Shown: piece after piece, positions 21,853 to 33,272 of the stretch
Layout of the letters: each line of letters opens with the position of its first letter
How positions within the stretch are numbered: position 1 is the first letter of the stretch
DNA from: Persicaria tinctoria
Taxonomy: Eukaryota; Streptophyta; Magnoliopsida; Caryophyllales; Polygonaceae
Reading direction: 5' to 3'
Assembly: GCA_037127255.1 (NCBI GenBank)
Contig: JBANSL010000012.1
Span: 35,951,115 to 36,015,114, forward strand
DNA length: 64,000 bases
Program-made: the position numbers and the translations under genes
The notes under the pieces: model-generated
The model's database searches: none
Told to the model about the DNA's origin: nothing
What the model saw: the letters and a program-made list of their open reading frames with translations, nothing else

Positions 21853-23741
21853 TTACTCTTCAATAAAAGTTAGGATGTGAGGAGGGAGAGTATCTCTAAG
21901 CTCCTCACTCAACAAACTCAGCTCTTTGCATAAGAGCATAAGTGTAGTTTCCCCGTCCACAAACTCGTCCACAAAGTCTCTCTTAGAGGTTAAGAGGACG
22001 TTGGTTGGCTGAGTAGTGGTGCTTGGGCTCGGCTGGGCCTCCCTAGCTAACTTACCTTCACTTACCTTCTTCTTCTTGATCTCGTCCGCCACTTGTGATG
22101 GTGTCATCGGCTTGAGGACGATGCTTTTACCCTTAAACACAAAAGAATAACGGTTAGTGAGGCCATCGTGTAAAACCTTACGATCAAATTGCCATGGACG
22201 ACCTAAATGAATATGACAAGCTAGAGTGCCTTTAACTAAACATCGAGTATGGAATAATTTTTCCCTTTGATTATCATCACAAGGGGTGGGTTGAACACTT
22301 AAAACTCTCCTAACTATCAATGAATCACCATGCTCATACTCAATGCAATCATCATCATCATAGGTAAGTAAATTCAAATCATGATCATTAATTTCATGCT
22401 CATCATAAGAATTTTCAGATTCATATTCGCCTAAGTGATTAATCATGAGAGTCTTTCTGTTTGGGCAATCCTTCATTACATGACCTCTACTTTGACACTT
22501 AAAGTACACAATATCCCTAGCTCTAGTAGAGGGGTTAGAATTGCTCCCTTTAGGGCCAGATGATGCCCCAGACGTTCCTTTCGCAGCCATATGTGCCTTG
22601 CCTCGATCACTTTGGTCTCCTTGGGCTCGGCTGGCGGTTCCCTTCTCCTTGGACCCACCGCCACCTCAGCTTTGGGGCTTTTGTGATCGGTCTTGCCTTC
22701 ATGGTTGGGGTTTTCCACGCACTGCTCGTCCTCCTTGGCTCCTATACTTGGCCTTCCTTTCTACTTTCATAGCTAGATGTAAAAGATCAGTCATAGTAGC
22801 ATAAGGATAACAATCAATTTCATAAGCTAAAGAAGGATGCAAAACCCTAAGAAACCTTGCCATGGTATCTTCCTCATCCTTAATCATATTGGCTCTTAGC
22901 ATCGCCTCTTGCATGGCATTGAACGTCTCTTCAACACTCTTAGCTCTTTGTTTGAGATTTTCTAGTCGTTGTTTAAGCTCTCGAGCGTAGTGTTGAGGTA
23001 TAAATCGCCTTCTCATCAACACTTTCATTTGCTTCCAACTAGTGATAGGCGCATCTAATGCTCTTCTCCTTTCTTTCACAATGTTATCCCACCAAATTAA
23101 AGCATAACCTTGAAATTTTAAGGTGGAAAGTTGTACCTTTTTTTGATCGGAGAAGTTGTGGCAATTCCAGATTTGCTCCATCTTGGTTTCCCAATTCATG
23201 TAAGCATCCAGATCGCACTTACCTTCGAATGATGGGATCTTCACCTTCACCTTGCCCACACCATCTTACTCAGGCTCCCTAGGTGCTCTTTGGTGTTGGC
23301 CCCTATCATTCCTTTTAGGACGTTGCTCCCAATGGTCTTCTTTTTGGAAGTCATAGTCGTCCTCCAAAAGGTAGAACTCATCTAGATTCCTTTGATCTCG
23401 TTGTCCCTGTGCACCAATTAAACAAACACGTTATTCCTACCATGCCTCTCTCTAAGAGAGAGATTTCCATCAAAAAGTGGATTATTAACACGAGGAGGAA
23501 CATTTTGTTGATTATTATTACGAGGAGAAGTAAGATGAGTTTCTTCCCTATGAGGTGGCGGCACTTCACCCGTAGGTGGTACCGTTTGTCTTGGAACCGT
23601 GTTAGACCCTAAGGGTTGAGATTCCAATGCCGACATCCTCTCCATCAACCTCCCAATGTTCTCATTCATGGTGGTCAAGAGATTGAACAACTCCGGAGGA
23701 ATGGGTTTGAGAGTAAGATTCTTGTTTCCTGAATTAGACAT
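21853..23741 (-). pseudogene. Gypsy-2 gag and protease remnant
   Basis: The gag ATG is at 23741 (MSNSGNKNLTLK). The gag core lies at 22699-23259 (DAYMNWETKMEQIWNC, then GYALIWWDNIV and RRRFIPQHYARELKQRLENL). A CCHC-type knuckle follows at about 22470-22510 (CQSRGHVMKDC preceded by Lys-Phe; the usual first Cys is altered). The protease segment goes directly from HTRCLVKGTLACHI to LGRPWQFDRKVLHDG. The part that normally lies between them, which includes the DGGS catalytic Asp, is deleted. Several frame changes separate the blocks, so no working Gag-Pol can be made. Confidence 0.85.
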
Positions 23742-24861
23742 CACAACTAAACAAACAATGAAAGATGTTAAAGGTTAGTGAAATCTAAAACAACCTCGCA
23801 TGTGTATCATTCAACACTCCCTCTCTTATTGAATTGGTATGTTTTGCTTGTTGTTTCAATTCATCTTGGGAAAGACAATGCTCAGACTAGGACTTAGCGA
23901 ACACAAGGTATCACAATAACAATGAGATCAAAAGTAGAAAAGGAGTGAATCAAGACTGAATAGAACTCGACACAAGCAACGAAAGGACTAGTGGACTGAT
24001 TTTTTTTTGTGTGTGGAATGAAAGAAAAGAAGAATCAACCTTTGATAATTTACCTCTTTTGATTTGTAACCCAAGTAAGGATGTTGTTGTTTGCAAGGTA
24101 GGGTTTCAAGGTATGGTTTGAAGTAAAAAGGATCGACTAGGGGCTGATTTTCACCACAACAAAGGTCCCTAGATGTTTCTTGCTCTAGATCAAACAACTC
24201 AACAAACAAGAACAACTATCTTTCTCTATTCTTTTTTTTTTTTGAATTTTCGGATTTTTTTTTATTTTTTACTTTATGCAGTAACTAAGTGCAAGAATGC
24301 TGAAATTATATATGAAGGAAAAATGAAATTAATGAAGAAGATGGTGAAAATTAAAAATAAAAATAAAAAATCAGCCCTAGAATGATAGAAATAGGTTAGG
24401 GTTTGAGCTAAATTTGGCAAGTTGTTTCTATCTTTTTGTGGTGATCTAGGATAGATAGAATGACCTTTATCTTCACTTTATCTTGCAAATTTAGCAATTA
24501 ATAATGTATGTAGGAAGATAAAATAGGTCAAGATAGATAAAAATAGATAGAACTAGGGTTAGGGTTTGATGCCGATTTGGAGATGCAACAAGGAGGTGTG
24601 CACCAAGGGTGGAATCGGCCGCAATGGTTGATGTAGGTCATGGCTAGGCTTGTGTTTAGGCTAGTAGCAACCAACAACAATCACAAACAATGGTTAACAA
24701 TAATCAAATAATGAAATAGAGAGTAAAAGATCAAAAATTGAATGCAAGACTCCATGGGGACTCTTTCTTTGTAATTTTTTTTAGTGTGTTTTTGTGTTTT
24801 TTGTGATGATGAATGAAGATGCAAATGCTTGAAGTCAATAACCTATGCTCTGATGCCAATT

Positions 24862-25780
24862 TGATACGGGGTCAATAGTAGGATATCCCGATCTTCGACA
24901 ACAAGACTCAAAAACAAGAAAAGAAACAAGAATGATGCAAGACTCAAGAACTTGATGCAACATTTTGCAAGAAGAATAAAAAAGATGGTGCGGATGTAAT
25001 GACTCAAAGAAGACTCGAAATTGAAAGACTCGATAGGGGGGGGGGTGAGGTGATCTGTATAGAACAAGATAGGGACCCTTGATTCGATGACAAATAACCA
25101 ATACCAATGACTATATAATCCAACTCTACAACCTTACAAAACCAAGGGGACTAATTGGAGGCATAAGGAGAGGGCTCGTGGATACTTATAGGATCACCAA
25201 GCTTCGCGAGATTGACAAACACAAGGCAAACCAAGTGGAAACAATACCAATGGTGCAATCGACAAACTAGGGTTTGATCAATTGACTTTTCTCTTAATTG
25301 TTACACAAACTGTTTTGATTCAATAATGAAGAAGATGTGGTTCTCTACAAAGCGTTCAACTCTCCTTATAAGTTATAACCCTAGGAGGCTGAAATTAAAG
25401 AAAATAATAAAATAAATAGTTTTTAAAACAAAACCCTAAAATAGTATAAGTAACTTGCTCTCCAAGGAGCTTACTAAAAATAGTCATAAAACACTTAAAG
25501 AAATTCAGCCTAATTGTAGTAAAACCGGCCAAGCAATGGATGGGTCGGAATAGCGTCGGTTTGGCATCGACTTGAGCTTGATCTTCAAATACCTTCAATG
25601 CTAGTACACACACAAGTCTTCAAAGGCTCTCTTGAAGTTGGGTTGCGCTTGTTGATGGAACATGACTCACGAACATGAACGAATCCCTTTGAAGCTTCCT
25701 AGCACGAGCTCGAGTCATAGGTCCGACCATCATCAAGTATGATAGGTGTGTCCGGATGTGCCTTGAATGGTCCCGCATCA
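24862..25780 (-). repeat. 5' LTR of gypsy-2
   Basis: The LTR of 919 bp reads TGATGCGGGACC to CCCCGTATCA in minus orientation, so its ends form a short inverted repeat. Immediately inside it, at 24847-24860, the minus strand has TTGGCATCAGAGCAT, a tRNA-Met-type PBS. The leader between PBS and gag (23760-24840) has no recognisable gene. The outer flank is CTATT (25781-25785), but the matching copy is lost with the 3' half. Confidence 0.8.
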
Positions 25781-26018
25781 CTATTACTTATGTATATCAT
25801 AATAGATTACTTACAAGTCTTTATATAGGCAAATGATACAAAATATTAAAATGTGTTTTTATGGTGGAGGGTTTAAGGGAGGTGGATAATCCACCGAAAT
25901 AAAGGAGTTTATAACAAAATGGACATATTTGTAACTTGCTGTAAAAATGAAAGGAAAAAAAATAAGCCACTAGCTTTTTCTGACTTTAAAAAAAAATAAA
26001 GATACCTCACCCATAAGG

Positions 26019-26752
26019 ATGTGGGTGCTATGATTTTTTTTTTTTAATTAAGTAAGAATTCGGGTGAGTATACTCTACCTGGAAGCATCCTGCCAGATGA
26101 GGTCAAGTAGACCTGAGTGATTGTATAAATTAGGTCCCCTGGTAGAGTAGCAAAGGTGTGCAACCTTATCTGCTACCCGGTTACCAATACGGGGAATGTG
26201 GGAATTTCCTATATTCCTTACATCTCGGAGAATGGTATGAATATTTGACATTACTAATTCTATTTCCCAAGGACAGTTCGTGTGTGTTTCTAAGAAATCC
26301 ATAATTATTTTTGCATCTCCTTCAATGATTAGGTTATCGATGTTTAGTTCCTTTGCCTTTTTTACCTCAAGCCGTAGTGTCAATGCTTCTGCCATAATAG
26401 GAGAGTGTCCCCCAATCACCCCACCATCCATGTTGATTGGATTCCCATTCCAGTCCCGTATAATATAGCCAATAGAGCTCTTTGAATCTGATATATATGA
26501 TCCATCAAAGTTTAGTTTGTATTTGCCCATGGGTGGCCTTTTCCATCGGGTGGACTTTTTTACATTTTTAGGGTGGACTTTTACCCTATTTTGGATTGTG
26601 GTATCCTCGTCGTCTTCAAGGTTCAGTTTGATGATTCTTCTCCAATTATTGTTGTTTTCAAAAACAATTTTTCTAATGCCCTCTATAGATGGGATCTTGG
26701 CATTTCTGAAGATTATTTGATTTCTCACAAACCACAATGTGGGTACTATGAT
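26019..26752 (-). mobile_element. LINE-2: 5'-truncated LINE tail with target-site duplication
   Basis: The insert is 26035-26736, flanked by ATGTGGGTGCTATGAT (26019-26034) and ATGTGGGTACTATGAT (26737-26752), a 16-bp target duplication with one mismatch. A poly-T tract at the left is the poly(A) tail of the minus-strand copy. The body is the C-terminal RNase H of a plant LINE. The 3' end before the tail reads CGAATTCTTACTTAATT. Confidence 0.93.
26075..26737 (-). pseudogene. LINE RNase H-like domain (RVT_3), C-terminal fragment
   Basis: This open frame of 220 codons starts at the truncation point. It carries the plant-type RNase H fold: KLNFDGSYISDSKSSIGYII (first Asp), then AEALTLRLEVKKAKE (Glu), LIIEGDAKIIMDFL (Asp) and IPRIGNRVADKVAHL (Asp). 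It is the end of ORF2 in L1-type plant LINEs, where it helps remove RNA from the cDNA hybrid. The frame is intact but has no promoter or start of its own. Upstream ORF2 sequence was never copied, because the insertion is 5' truncated. Confidence 0.88.
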
Positions 26753-26988
26753 ATATTAATAAAGAAAATTTGGTAAAATATACCTTTTAGAAATTCTCTT
26801 TGCCCCAATAAATTGAAAATAAGCTGTGTTGTTCCCCCACAAAATAAAATTAGCCCCTTGTCCCCTACCTCTTCGCTCTATCGCTCCCTTTCTCCATTTT
26901 GGATCTCCTTCCACCTCCACATTGGAATCGCCTCTCCATTGGCGTCTTCATCCTTCCATCTATTTTCACAAATCTCGCGAAGAAGAAG

Positions 26989-27435
26989 ATGAAGGACGAT
27001 CTTCGGCGTTTGCAGTGGTGCTTCGGCCTCCGGACCACATCTCCGACTTTCGAACCACCTCCTGCATCTCTTGAGTTTCGCTACACCGCCTCTGGAATCT
27101 CCAAAGTTTCGTTTGGTGTTATTTTCAGGTTAATCTTTCTGCCACAGTCTATATCAGTAGTGAATTTCAATTTCCACTTGAACTTTGTACTTCTTGAGAT
27201 TTCAAAGGTGTTACCGTCTGATTAGGGTTTGAGGAGTTATGATTCAATACCACTGTCAATTTTTTTTGTAGGTAAGAGGAAAACAATTCCTGGAGGGGGC
27301 GTTCATGATGACAAACAGTTGGCTTTATGAGTTCTCTGAATGGCTCTCAATTGAACTCCATTTGGCCGAGCATTTCTCTTTGAGACAATCAATCTATCTT
27401 GCTTTATGGGAAGTGTTTCTTAATTGGCTTCAAAG
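26989..27435 (+). CDS. Hypothetical gene, first two candidate exons
   Basis: A pyrimidine-rich leader (26830-26985) precedes ATG at 26989. Exon 1, 26989-27128, encodes MKDDLRRLQWCFGLRTTSPT and onward and ends TTCAG|GTTAAT in phase 2. Exon 2, 27277-27435, after the acceptor GTAAG, continues in frame with a hydrophobic, aromatic-rich peptide (LYEFSEWLSIELHLAEHF) to a CAAAG|GTCAGT donor. The phases agree. I do not recognise the product and cannot follow it past 27435. It may be a real 5' end, a long non-coding transcript or a decayed gene. Confidence 0.25.
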
Positions 27436-27956
27436 GTCAGTTTCTCGCTTCTTCTCTTTTCCGAATTTCCCGTGCTTGACTCTTAAATCTTTTATTAGTA
27501 CGAATCCAAATTGCTCTTTTGGATATATCTCGAGTCTTATGTAGCCTATCCCTAGACTGGAGATCTTTCATCCTTACCATGTCTAATTGAAATTTGAAAC
27601 TTTTTATGCATTTTTGGAGTCTTAATTATTGGCTATGCTTTCAACGGTCAATTTCTTGCTTGTTTGGAATTCTGCATTTATGGAGTCTTTGATATCCTTT
27701 GCAAGTGGCTTAATTAGGCCTCTGGCCAGCAGGTCTCTACGTTGCTAGTATTAGGCATATAACTGAGCATTATTTTTTGCTCTATTACGAAGAAGTTGGG
27801 TGCTCACTGAATGGAATTCGTTTCTTTGCTTTGCTTTTATTTGAACTAGAACTAGGCATATAACTGCTGCCATTCACTCTGTTGCACAACTTTGTGCTCG
27901 GTTTCTAGTTTTAGCGTTTATATTCCCTGTGAAATTGGAGTATGCTTCTAAGCTAG

Positions 27957-28021
27957 GTTCAAAGCAAGTTCTTCTTAAACACTACCTTGTTAAGTGGAAG
28001 GGCCTGTTGTACCTGCATTGG
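27957..28021 (+). pseudogene. Chromodomain fragment resembling PICKLE/CHD3
   Basis: The short frame KQVLLKHYLVKWKGLLYLHW follows a CTAG acceptor and is closed by TGA at 28025. The core HYLVKWKGL-YLH is the chromodomain signature found in CHD3-type remodellers such as PICKLE, which read histone tails. Only this strand-turn-strand piece is present, with no second chromodomain or helicase in the window. It is a fragment or the remains of a lost gene. Confidence 0.5.
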
Positions 28022-28295
28022 ACATGATATTTCTTTTAAAATTGAACTATTTTGCTGAATTTGAAATTAAGCTAAAGATCAGGGCTTTTAGGATTATTAT
28101 TCAGTTGGCAAGTTGGTGTTTTTAGTTGTGTTTGAGTGTTTCTGATGAAGATTAAGTAATTAACAAATTTATGTATTTTTTAAGAAGGTAAGTCAATGTT
28201 TGGAGGGTTCTACCTTCTATAAGAATAGAAAGAAGAAAATTGTGCTAGTCAAGGCTCATAGGTTGTATTTAGAGCAAACAATACCCTACTGATCA

Positions 28296-28819
28296 ATGAA
28301 AGTGAAGGCGGAATTGCCTGGTTTAAGTGGTGCAGCTGAGGCTGAAAAGATTGTAGAGAGCATGGAACACCAAGAGAGCTTAATTTATAGGCGTTGTGAC
28401 GGTAAGTGTCTCTTCTCATGCTTTTATTGAATAAATGGTTTATGATTAGGATGATTCTTCCTTGAGGTGGTATCTTTATATCAACGGTGAAATCTTGTTT
28501 CAGGTTGAGATCAAAGATGAAGCAAACGGTACAAAGCCCTCTCGAGCAAGAGATGAAAACACTAGTATCAATAAAGTGGTAAGCCAAGATTGGGTTCTTG
28601 TCATGACTCATCTAGCTTGACTTTCCATGGATGATAGCTTTGATTCCATCTTTGAATATATAAAAAAAAAGGCGCTAGGATTTAAGGTTGTTAGTTTTAC
28701 ATCAACAATAAAGCTTAATTGACATATTGTAAATGGTTCAGACTGAAATCAAAGATGAAGGGAACTACTCAAAGACATCTTCACCTAGACATGACAATCC
28801 GAGTAGCATTACTAACGAG
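28296..28819 (+). pseudogene. Exon-like blocks with two copies of an E-I-K-D-E exon
   Basis: Block 1 (28296-28401) starts with ATG and reads MKVKAELPGLSGAAEAEKIV and onward to a perfect GTAAGT donor. Block 2 (28504-28578) reads VEIKDEANGTKPSRARDENT and onward. Block 3 (28742-28819) reads TEIKDEGNYSKTSSPRHDNP and onward. Blocks 2 and 3 both start after CAG, both end at GTAAGCC and both are phase 0-0, so they look like a duplicated exon. Block 1 as read ends in phase 1 and does not join block 2 without a stop, so the model is incomplete or the gene is broken. The protein family is unknown to me. Confidence 0.35.
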
Positions 28820-29169
28820 GTAAGCCATGTTCCAATTTTGTGATGATTCTTTCTAGAACTTGAATTTCGGTGCATGGTAACTTTGATTCATTAGATCTAA
28901 CTCAAAGAAAGCAATATTACTTTCATTCTATTCAACAATAAGGCAATTTAGTTTGAGTCATGAACTAGTCTTGGTATTAACAATCCTGATGTGTGCCTTT
29001 ACAAGGAGAATCCAGGAGTCGAGTTATACACACCCTTAGAAGGTTTTTTCACTTGCTAGCTAGGTGATAACATGTTTTTAACTCCGCTTGTATTTTGGTA
29101 CCCAACCGGTCTCAAGCCTGGAAAAAAAAGGAGGAGGAGAGACATGTTATGTGTTTTTCCATGTTATTA

Positions 29170-29815
29170 AATTCTTAAATGTCATCACAAATGTGTCACC
29201 AATGAAGTGTAATCAAATTTTATGCTCATATATTATCAATTGTATAAATAAAAATGTCATCAACATACAATGTCATCACAACTGATTGATATCAATGATG
29301 TGTAATCACAAATGTCATCAATGAATAAAAGTCATCAATAAAAGATGTCATCAATGAAGTTTAATCGTATTTTATGCTCTTTTGTCATCAATTGTATAAA
29401 AAAATATAATAAAAATGTCACCACAAATGATTGCATCAACGAAGTGTAATCACAAATGTGTCATCGGTGAATAAAAATAGAATCAATGAAAATATATCGA
29501 TATACAATTGACTAAATTAAAAAATTGGCATCAAATTATTTGATTAAAAAGTGGCATCAAAACACTTATTTGAAAAAATGGCATCACATTAAAGAAAAAA
29601 ATGGCATCAAAACATTACTTTGAAAAAATTGCATCACTTTAAAAAATGACATAAAAAAGTGGCATTAAAAAAATGGCATCACGGTAAAGAAAAAAATAGC
29701 ATCAAAACATTACTTTGAAAAAATGACATGATGATAAAAAATGACATTAAAAAAGTGGCATTAAAAAAATGTCATCACAAAAACCGTCATCAATAAAAAA
29801 AATCCGAATGAGGTA
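29170..29815. repeat. AT-rich array of degenerate GTCATCA/GGCATCA repeats
   Basis: Over about 650 bases the words ATGTCATCACAAATG, GTCATCAATGAA and AAAAATGGCATCAAAACATT recur every 15-35 bases with many variations. The first half favours GTCATCA and the second GGCATCA. No coding frame is present. It could be the motif-rich end of a decayed DNA transposon or a minisatellite. I saw no terminal inverted repeats. Confidence 0.6.
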
Positions 29816-30102
29816 ATGCTACATTTAAAAAGGGTACATCTAAACTAATTTTTTTTAGAGGCCTAATTAACTAATTGCGTTTTGGAAAAGGTCTACATAC
29901 CAAATTAACCCTTCATGTTACCCCCAAAACACAATTTATTTAGGAAGAAGCTTCTGGATACACAAACTGACAATTGACCTCATCTGCAATATTCTACACC
30001 AAAAAGATCTGCCCTCCAAATCCAATCCCCGCCCTTCATCTCTCTCCCTCCTCTCTCAAATCATCATATTTTCAATCAACCGCCCCAATTTTTAAAACTA
30101 TT

Positions 30103-30110
30103 TATATAAA
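30103..30110 (+). promoter_or_regulatory. Candidate TATA box of the J-domain gene
   Basis: TATATAAA lies about 375 bases upstream of the start codon in a region followed by a pyrimidine-rich leader. Position and sequence are plausible, but the transcription start is not visible from sequence alone. Confidence 0.4.
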
Positions 30111-30485
30111 TACTGTAAACAGGTTCCCTTCTGGAGCCTTCTAATCTTCTTCTTCCAGCCTTAGCGTTTGGAGGAGGCTAGCGACTTCTCTCTCAATCCC
30201 TCTTTTGCTTTTTAAATTTATTTTTGTGCCCCCACCTTGAACGCCTCCTATGTTGTTAATTCTTGGAAATTAAATTCAGCCCAATTTGCCAAGTTGCAAT
30301 TTGACCATCTTCTACCTTTTGGGGTGCTTCAAATCAATTATGAAGGGTGGAGAGTTTCCCTAAATTTGTTGACATGAAACCTAGAAAAAGCTTCAATTTT
30401 TGAGCTCCTTTTGATTTGGAGCTTTTTATAGCTGTTTTCCCCCTTTCCGGTGTGTTTTTGGGTTTAAATACAGATAGAAAGAGAG

Positions 30486-32939
30486 ATGGGCGGAGGAGGA
30501 GGGGAAAAGGAGGAGGATAATGATCTGTATGCAGTGCTTGGTTTGGAAAAGGAGTGTTCTTCCACTGACCTCAAAACTGCTTATAGGAAGCTTGCCAAGG
30601 TCAGATTTTCAACACCCTTTATACATGTATTGTGTAATATATAGACAACATCACTCATGGTTAATTCACAAGTTAACCATTTGTACTGCTGTATTTGTAT
30701 CTGCCTACTTCTGTAGATCTGAATAGGAATGATTTTACAATCCCTGGGCTGCTTAGTAACTCTCAAAACAACAAACTTTGATCTCTGTAAATTGGTTTTG
30801 GATCCCGTGGAGTTAGAGTTGTGCTTAACTTGAAAATCCGTCCACGGAAAAATTACATTTTTATGGAATGGTATCCCATGAATCTGATGGGCAAAGTCAT
30901 GAGATCCAAACCCCATTTTATATATGGCTGTCCCACAACATTAGCTTATAGTTGTACAAGTTTTGTTTAAACTATTCAATGAATTGGTGGATTATTTTGA
31001 CTAAAGAAGCTTGTAAACAGATTAGCCAAGTTTAAATATATTTTTGTATTTAAGTGTTGTTATGGTTTGGTAGAAATGGCACCCAGATCGGTGTGCAGCG
31101 TCTGGTAACTCAACTGTTGTGGAAGAAGCAAAGAAGAAGTTTCAGGACGTTCAAGGAGCCTATTCTGGTAATTTCCCCACACCATCATCATCCCTGTTTT
31201 ATTGGCTTATGTCTTTTGCAAGTGTTTTGATCCCATACACTGTCTCATTTGCTGTCTCGTAGTACAAAGTATTACTGTTTCATCTTAGAAATACTAGTCT
31301 GATACTAATTTGTGTGATGGGTTGGAAAGATGGCTGATATTTGGGGCTCTACAGCATTCAGATCCGAATTAGGCGGTATGGTATGTGGGTCAGATACCGG
31401 ATGGCCAACCAAACCATCTTTGTCTAGTGGAAGAGAATATGGGACAAAGTTTAGGACTACTTTGTGAATCATAAAAACCTAGTGCTTGTGTGTATAAGTT
31501 AGGCTGGTATATATACAATGGCAAAGAAAGTAAAGAAATTTGCCCACTAGCACATTTACATGCTGCGTGTGGATCATTTTGCTTGTTTTTTCTGCACAAG
31601 ACGTTGGGAGGACTCAACATTGGTGTCTTTTTTAGGCTATTGATAACATTTTGGTTTTTGTTGGATTTCTTCATCCAGTTTTGTCTAACGAGAACAAGAG
31701 GCTTCTTTACGACCTTGGAATCTATGACGGTGATGACGATGACAATAATAATGTATGCTGGCTCTCTCTAATCAGTTTATGGATGAAATTTCGATGTACA
31801 CCTTTAATTTTGATTCATTTTTCATTTCAGAGTCTCCGACTACTCATTTATAGTTTCATTTCTTTGATTTTCAAAATTTATAAAATACAATTTAAGCAGA
31901 AAATAGTAATGCAGGTTTGAGCTGCTTACACTTTTATGGAGAAACTACAATTCAAAATATCGACTTTACAGTTTCAGTTTATAGTTTTGCACCATCATTC
32001 ACGGGAAATCGTAGATCTGATCTCCAGGTTTGAGCTTCTTTCTATTTTTTCTTTTGGATTGGAGGCTCAAGCTCGGTGGACATGGATCTCTTTCATATAC
32101 CCTGAATGATTGTCACTTAACAATAGCAAACGCAGGGAATGGGTGATTTTTTGAACGAGATGGTGGCTACGATGAGTCAGATCAAGCCTACTAGTGTAAG
32201 TCTCTTTTTGGATTTGATGGCAACTATTCTTCGGTTTTCTAGATCCCGCAAGCTAGCATTTTCTTAAATGATCTCAGTTTATGTTGTCCCATCAGCTCAT
32301 CACTAAACATCGACAAGGTGATGGGGTTTCGGTATTGCACTTTGCAAGTGTTAATTCAGCTATGAGCTGATGGGATTTGGGTATTGCACTTGGCAAGTGT
32401 GTAGTTGTTTTGATAATGCACTTCCCAAGCATCTAATTCATTGCAGGTATTTTAATGCTTTTATAGGATAACGGGGAAGACAGCTTCAGGGAGTTTCAAG
32501 AGCTCTTTGATGAGATAATTCAGCCAGATAACACCCTTGCATCAGCTTCTACCTCCACCTCACAAGTCCCCACCCCTTCTTCATATATGTATTCGTATTC
32601 AGCTTCTGGCGCAAACAACAAACGGAGTTATTCAGTAGCATCATCCTCATCTTCATCGCCACGGTCATCCTTCAGTACTACTACTTCCTTCTCACATATT
32701 TTGAGTGGAAGAGTAAGTGTGTGAGTTGCTAAACAGAGTTAGGTTTAACATTCAAATCTTCGCTGCTGACGTGATTTTGAAAACAGGAGGACCTCGAAGG
32801 AGCAGTGGGGGAAGCAAGAGACACAAGTAGCAGCAGCAGCAAACCGCCATCATGGAATGGCAGGAGACGGAGGGTGTCATCCATTGATGTCAACACTTCA
32901 TCCGATGACTTGTCCGGGAACTGGACAAAGCAGCCATGA
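30486..32939 (+). CDS. J-domain (DnaJ/Hsp40) co-chaperone, class C-like, six exons
   Basis: The exons are 30486-30599, 31074-31167, 31679-31752, 32136-32195, 32467-32712 and 32787-32939. They join with GT-AG introns into 741 nt, 246 codons plus TGA. The J-domain covers about residues 12-78: DLYAVLGLEKECSSTDLKTA, then KWHPDR with the HPD motif at residues 41-43, which stimulates Hsp70 ATPase, then RLLYDLGIYDGDDDD. A short segment GMGDFLNEMVATMSQIKP follows, then an acidic FQELFDEI stretch and a long Ser-rich, disordered tail with basic NGRRRRVSS. There is no Gly/Phe region or zinc finger, so it is a type III J-protein. No signal peptide or membrane segment is seen, so it is probably cytosolic or nuclear. 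The start is the first ATG, after a long leader, with GAGAGATGGGCGG context. The reading frame is intact. Confidence 0.92.
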
Positions 32940-33272
32940 CGAGCTCAGCAGTCTCCGCGATGAAACGCAGCTGAATGCTCAGTGAAATTCCATGGGAGGA
33001 AATATCCCATTCCTCATAGAATGCAGAGAACAGCCAAGGAGTTGGATCATGTCCCTGTTATAATGACCTAATGCCTACACCGCCAAAACTATTTCCCCTT
33101 GTTTTAATTGCTGATGTGATTCAAATGATTTTTATCGTTCTTAAAAAACGTGTTCAAACTAAAACAATAAGTATTTTAATAAGTATTTTGATACGGATGG
33201 AGTAGCTTTTTATTTTTTCATTGTGACTCTTATTTTATTTTACACTTTTTTAATTATTAAGTTAAATGTTAA
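32940..33272. other. 3' flank of the J-domain gene
   Basis: This is the 3' UTR and spacer. I see no gene. Near 33184 a GATACGGATGGAGTAG stretch resembles the end of a Stowaway-type MITE, but no partner terminus is found. Confidence 0.5.

Larger units (their letters stand above)
21633..25780 (-). mobile_element. Gypsy-2: truncated Ty3/gypsy retrotransposon
   Basis: In minus orientation the order is 5' LTR (24862-25780), PBS, an untranslated leader, gag, a damaged protease and the first part of RT. The RT reads PPIRGIEHQID, then THEVQSQVQELLDKGYIRES and PCDVPIFIVP, and breaks off at 21633 where LINE-1 starts. The rest of pol and the 3' LTR are missing from the window. Numerous frameshifts show that it is an old copy. 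Confidence 0.88.
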
